64,000 bases of DNA, taken from positions 1,421,105 to 1,485,104 of the forward strand of contig CT978603.1 of the NCBI GenBank assembly GCA_000063525.1, in the 5' to 3' direction. Position 1 is the stretch's first letter, and each line of letters begins with the position of its first letter. The stretch comes from Synechococcus sp. RCC307 (GTDB lineage Bacteria; Cyanobacteriota; Cyanobacteriia; PCC-6307; Cyanobiaceae). Shown piece after piece: positions 61,922-64,000 of the stretch. Made by a program: the position numbers and the translations under genes. The notes below the pieces were generated by a model that saw only the letters and a list, made by a program, of their open reading frames with translations, did not search any database and was not told where the DNA came from.

Positions 61922-63399
61922 CGCCGCCCACCCCCTTGATGGTGCTGGGCACGAGCAGTGGTGCCGGCAAATCCCTGATGACAGCGGCGCTCTGCCGAGT
62001 GCTCAAACGCCGCGGCGAGCAGCCCCTGCCCTTTAAGGGGCAGAACATGAGCAACAACGCCTGGGTGGATCAAAGCGGCGGCGAGATGGCCTATTCCCAA
62101 GCGCTGCAGTCTTGGGCCGCTGGGCTTGAGCCGAACTGCGCCATGAACCCGGTGTTGCTCAAACCCCAGGGCAACAGCACCAGTGAAGTGATCCATGGCG
62201 GTGAATCAGTTGGCATGGCGCGGGCCGAGACCTACTACCAGGAGTGGTTCAAACCAGGATGGCTCGCGATTCGCCAAGGACTGGAGCAATTGCGACAGCA
62301 ACACCCCCACGGCCGGCTGGTGCTGGAAGGAGCCGGCAGCCCAGTGGAGGTGAACCTGCAGCACCGCGACCTCACCAATCTGCGCTTGGCCCAATACCTG
62401 CGGGCCCGCTGCTTGCTGGTGGCTGATATCGAGCGGGGCGGCGTCTTTGCCCAACTGGTGGGCACCTTGCAATTGCTGCGGCCGGTGGAGCGGCCCCTGG
62501 TGAAGGGCCTGTTGATCAATCGCTTCCGCGGCCGCCAGGAACTGTTTGACCCAGGCGTCAGCTGGCTTTCAGACAACACCGGCGTGCCGGTGCTTGGCGT
62601 GATGCCCTGGCTTGATGAACTCTTTCCGCCAGAAGACTCCCTGGATCTGTTGGAGCGCCGCGGCCGCAAAGCCAATGCTGAGCTGGAGATCGCCGTGTTG
62701 CGGCTGCCCTCCCTCAGCAACTTCTCGGATCTCGATCCACTAGAGGCCGAACCCAGCGTGCAACTGCGCTGGGTGCAGCCCGGCGAAGCCCTCGGCCAGC
62801 CCGATGCGGTGGTGCTGCCAGGCAGCAAACAAACCCTGCGGGATCTCAAGGCGCTGCAGGCCAGCGGCCTGGCTCGTGAACTGCAGCGCTTCAGCGCTGG
62901 TGGCGGCGCTGTGCTCGGCATTTGCGGCGGCCTGCAGATGCTCGGCCGTGAACTGCTGGATCCTGATGGGCTGGAGGGAGCGGCAGGCGCTAGTGCAGCG
63001 GGGCTGAATCTGCTGCCGCTGCAAACCCGCTTTGGCGGCAGCAAAGCCCTACGCCAGCGGCAGGCTGTCGCGCACTGGCCAACCGCTGAGTCCTGCCCAA
63101 TCGAAGGTTTCGAGCTGCATCGCGGCAGCACCATCGCCCTTGAGCCCCTGCAAGCGCTGTGCCAAGAAGAGGGGCTGGGCTGGGTGCAAGGCCAAGTGGC
63201 CGGCAGCTACCTGCATGGCCTATTGGAGAACGGCCGCTGGCGCCGCCAGTGGCTCAACCAGCTCAGGCGCCGCAAACAGCTCCCCGAACTCGCCGAAGAC
63301 CAAGGGCATCACTCCCTGCAGCGCGAAGAACTGCTCGATCGGCTCGCTGATGCCTTTGAAGCCAATGTTGATCTAACGCCGCTGATTAGTGATCCGTGA
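61918..63399 (+). CDS. cobQ: Cobyric acid synthase
   Basis: A 493-residue amidotransferase of the cobalamin pathway. The N-terminal P-loop domain shows [23 protein letters not shown] and [17 protein letters not shown]. The glutaminase domain has the nucleophile Cys in [19 protein letters not shown] and the His in [13 protein letters not shown] 61918 overlaps the upstream stop. Full length, so de novo (pseudo)cobalamin synthesis is indicated. Confidence 0.95.
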   Translation: MTPPTPLMVLGTSSGAGKSLMTAALCRVLKRRGEQPLPFKGQNMSNNAWVDQSGGEMAYSQALQSWAAGLEPNCAMNPVLLKPQGNSTSEVIHGGESVGMARAETYYQEWFKPGWLAIRQGLEQLRQQHPHGRLVLEGAGSPVEVNLQHRDLTNLRLAQYLRARCLLVADIERGGVFAQLVGTLQLLRPVERPLVKGLLINRFRGRQELFDPGVSWLSDNTGVPVLGVMPWLDELFPPEDSLDLLERRGRKANAELEIAVLRLPSLSNFSDLDPLEAEPSVQLRWVQPGEALGQPDAVVLPGSKQTLRDLKALQASGLARELQRFSAGGGAVLGICGGLQMLGRELLDPDGLEGAAGASAAGLNLLPLQTRFGGSKALRQRQAVAHWPTAESCPIEGFELHRGSTIALEPLQALCQEEGLGWVQGQVAGSYLHGLLENGRWRRQWLNQLRRRKQLPELAEDQGHHSLQREELLDRLADAFEANVDLTPLISDP

Positions 63400-63682
63400 G
63401 CTCTTCGGTGATGGTGACGCTCAGATCGGAGTGGGGGGTGCGCAGTTCAATCAACTTCTGGTAGTCCGCTGATTCGTAGGCCGCCACCGCCGCCTCGCGG
63501 GATTCAAATTCCACGATCACATTGACCGTGCCCGGTTCACCCTCACGCACATCACTGAACAAATCGCGCACCAGCAGCCGCGCGCCAACGGCATCCAGCC
63601 AACTGTTGAAGACACTGATGTACGAAACCATGCCCAAGGGGGTATGGATGGTGCCGGTGCAGACCCAATAGCCCTTGGCCAT
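63386..63682 (-). CDS. DUF1330-family protein
   Basis: A 98-residue protein of dimeric alpha-beta-barrel type. It starts [23 protein letters not shown] and has [23 protein letters not shown], the DUF1330 pattern. Function not established. The end overlaps cobQ by 14 bases, and it is divergent from the ferredoxin gene. Confidence 0.8.
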   Translation of the reverse strand: MAKGYWVCTGTIHTPLGMVSYISVFNSWLDAVGARLLVRDLFSDVREGEPGTVNVIVEFESREAAVAAYESADYQKLIELRTPHSDLSVTITEELTDH

Positions 63683-63718
63683 GATTTTGCAAATGCGCCC
63701 GCTGATTCAACTGCATTC

Positions 63719-63955
63719 ATGAGCACGGTTCGCTTGCGCTGGCCCGATGGCCGCAGCAGCAGCGCTGCTGCTGGTTGCAGCTGGCTGGAGGCGGCTCAAG
63801 CAGCGGGGGTGAGCATCCCCACCGGCTGCCTGGGCGGCAGTTGCGGCGCCTGTGAAATCGAAGTCAATGGCGAGCTGGTGCGCGCCTGCATCAGCAGCGT
63901 GCCCAAGAGCACCGAGCTGCTGCAGGTGGAACTGGCCAGCGACCCTTACTGGTGA
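63719..63955 (+). CDS. Small [2Fe-2S] ferredoxin-like protein
   Basis: A 78-residue protein with a beta-grasp pattern and the cluster motif GCLGGSCGACEIEVNGELVRAC. The cysteine spacing is C-x4-C-x2-C-x11-C, as in SdhB/FrdB-type clusters, rather than the about 29-residue last gap of plant-type ferredoxins. ATG 63719 begins MSTVRLRWPDGRSS. It is likely an electron carrier; the partner is unknown. Confidence 0.8.
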   Translation: MSTVRLRWPDGRSSSAAAGCSWLEAAQAAGVSIPTGCLGGSCGACEIEVNGELVRACISSVPKSTELLQVELASDPYW

Positions 63956-63956
63956 C

Positions 63957-64000
63957 TCAGGCCTGAATCAAGCCGCCACCGAGGCACACCTCACCGTCAT
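63957..64000 (-). CDS. Possible 3' end of a gene leaving the window
   Basis: On the minus strand an open frame enters from the window edge and reads DGEVCLGGGLIQA before a TGA at 63959-63957. Only 13 residues are visible, so neither family nor reality can be judged. It lies 1 base from the convergent ferredoxin gene. Confidence 0.35.
   Translation of the reverse strand, partial: DGEVCLGGGLIQA

Noticed and set aside
61880-61925. Search for a cobalamin riboswitch before cobQ
   Set aside because: cobQ starts inside the stop of the preceding gene, so there is no leader to hold one.
1-64000. Insertion sequences, prophage genes, CRISPR arrays, rRNA genes
   Set aside because: None seen: no transposase or integrase motifs, no regularly spaced repeats, no rRNA-like stretches.

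Overview
The window is 64 kb of chromosome from a GC-rich picocyanobacterium of the marine Synechococcus/Cyanobium type. The evidence is the psbD-psbC pair with its 17-base overlap, petM, ycf4, ycf39, hemL, and a 62-residue protein that I recognise as PSHCP (Prochlorococcus/Synechococcus hyper-conserved protein) lying between tRNA-Trp and tRNA-Asp/gltX. Genes are tightly packed on both strands. Many neighbours share ATGA or TGATG junctions, and several convergent pairs overlap by 45-89 bases. I see no insertion sequence, prophage or CRISPR array.

Region 1 (1-14.3 kb) is mostly metal handling. After a partial gene, hisIE and a QueD-like gene come a Fur-family regulator (probably Zur), a perfect 17-bp palindrome, a His-rich outer-membrane barrel and a second barrel built from the same duplicated module. 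Next is a three-gene minus-strand cassette (His-rich DUF305 protein, DUF3721 protein, mini PepSY-like membrane protein). It is divergent from a MerR regulator that leads into a COG0523 GTPase and a ClC-family protein. A gap with strong hairpins is followed by an iron(III) ABC system: two FutA/IdiA paralogs, the FutB permease, and on the other strand the FutC ATPase coupled to fur.

Region 2 (14.3-34 kb) starts with a gene-poor, AT-richer stretch. It then holds a UPF0104 membrane protein, larC, an ATPase-less M41-like membrane peptidase, a TPR protein, xthA, glcD, hemL, a complete TRAP transporter (dctPQM), gamma-glutamyltransferase, several very small genes, yajQ, a MAPEG protein, a SLOG/DprA-like protein next to a DRTGG/BioD-like ATPase, a short-chain dehydrogenase and map.

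Region 3 (34-46 kb) is information processing plus some transport: rplS, tRNA-Trp, PSHCP, a switch-like terminator and a chain of inverted repeats, tRNA-Asp, gltX, a CPA1 antiporter, polA, cysS, a sodium symporter and dxr.

Region 4 (46-64 kb) has small conserved genes, two alpha/beta hydrolases, a thioredoxin reductase-thioredoxin fusion, infA, rluE, ycf39, petM, trm1, ilvH, a lipoprotein cyclophilin, ycf4, psbD-psbC, maf, cobQ and a small ferredoxin. The photosynthesis genes cluster between 53 and 61 kb. Assembly factors Ycf39 (PSII) and Ycf4 (PSI) lie near the D2/CP43 and cytochrome b6f genes.

Start codons were re-chosen in many cases from Shine-Dalgarno sites, overlaps and family length. 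Functions rest on motif recognition by eye; no database search was run.
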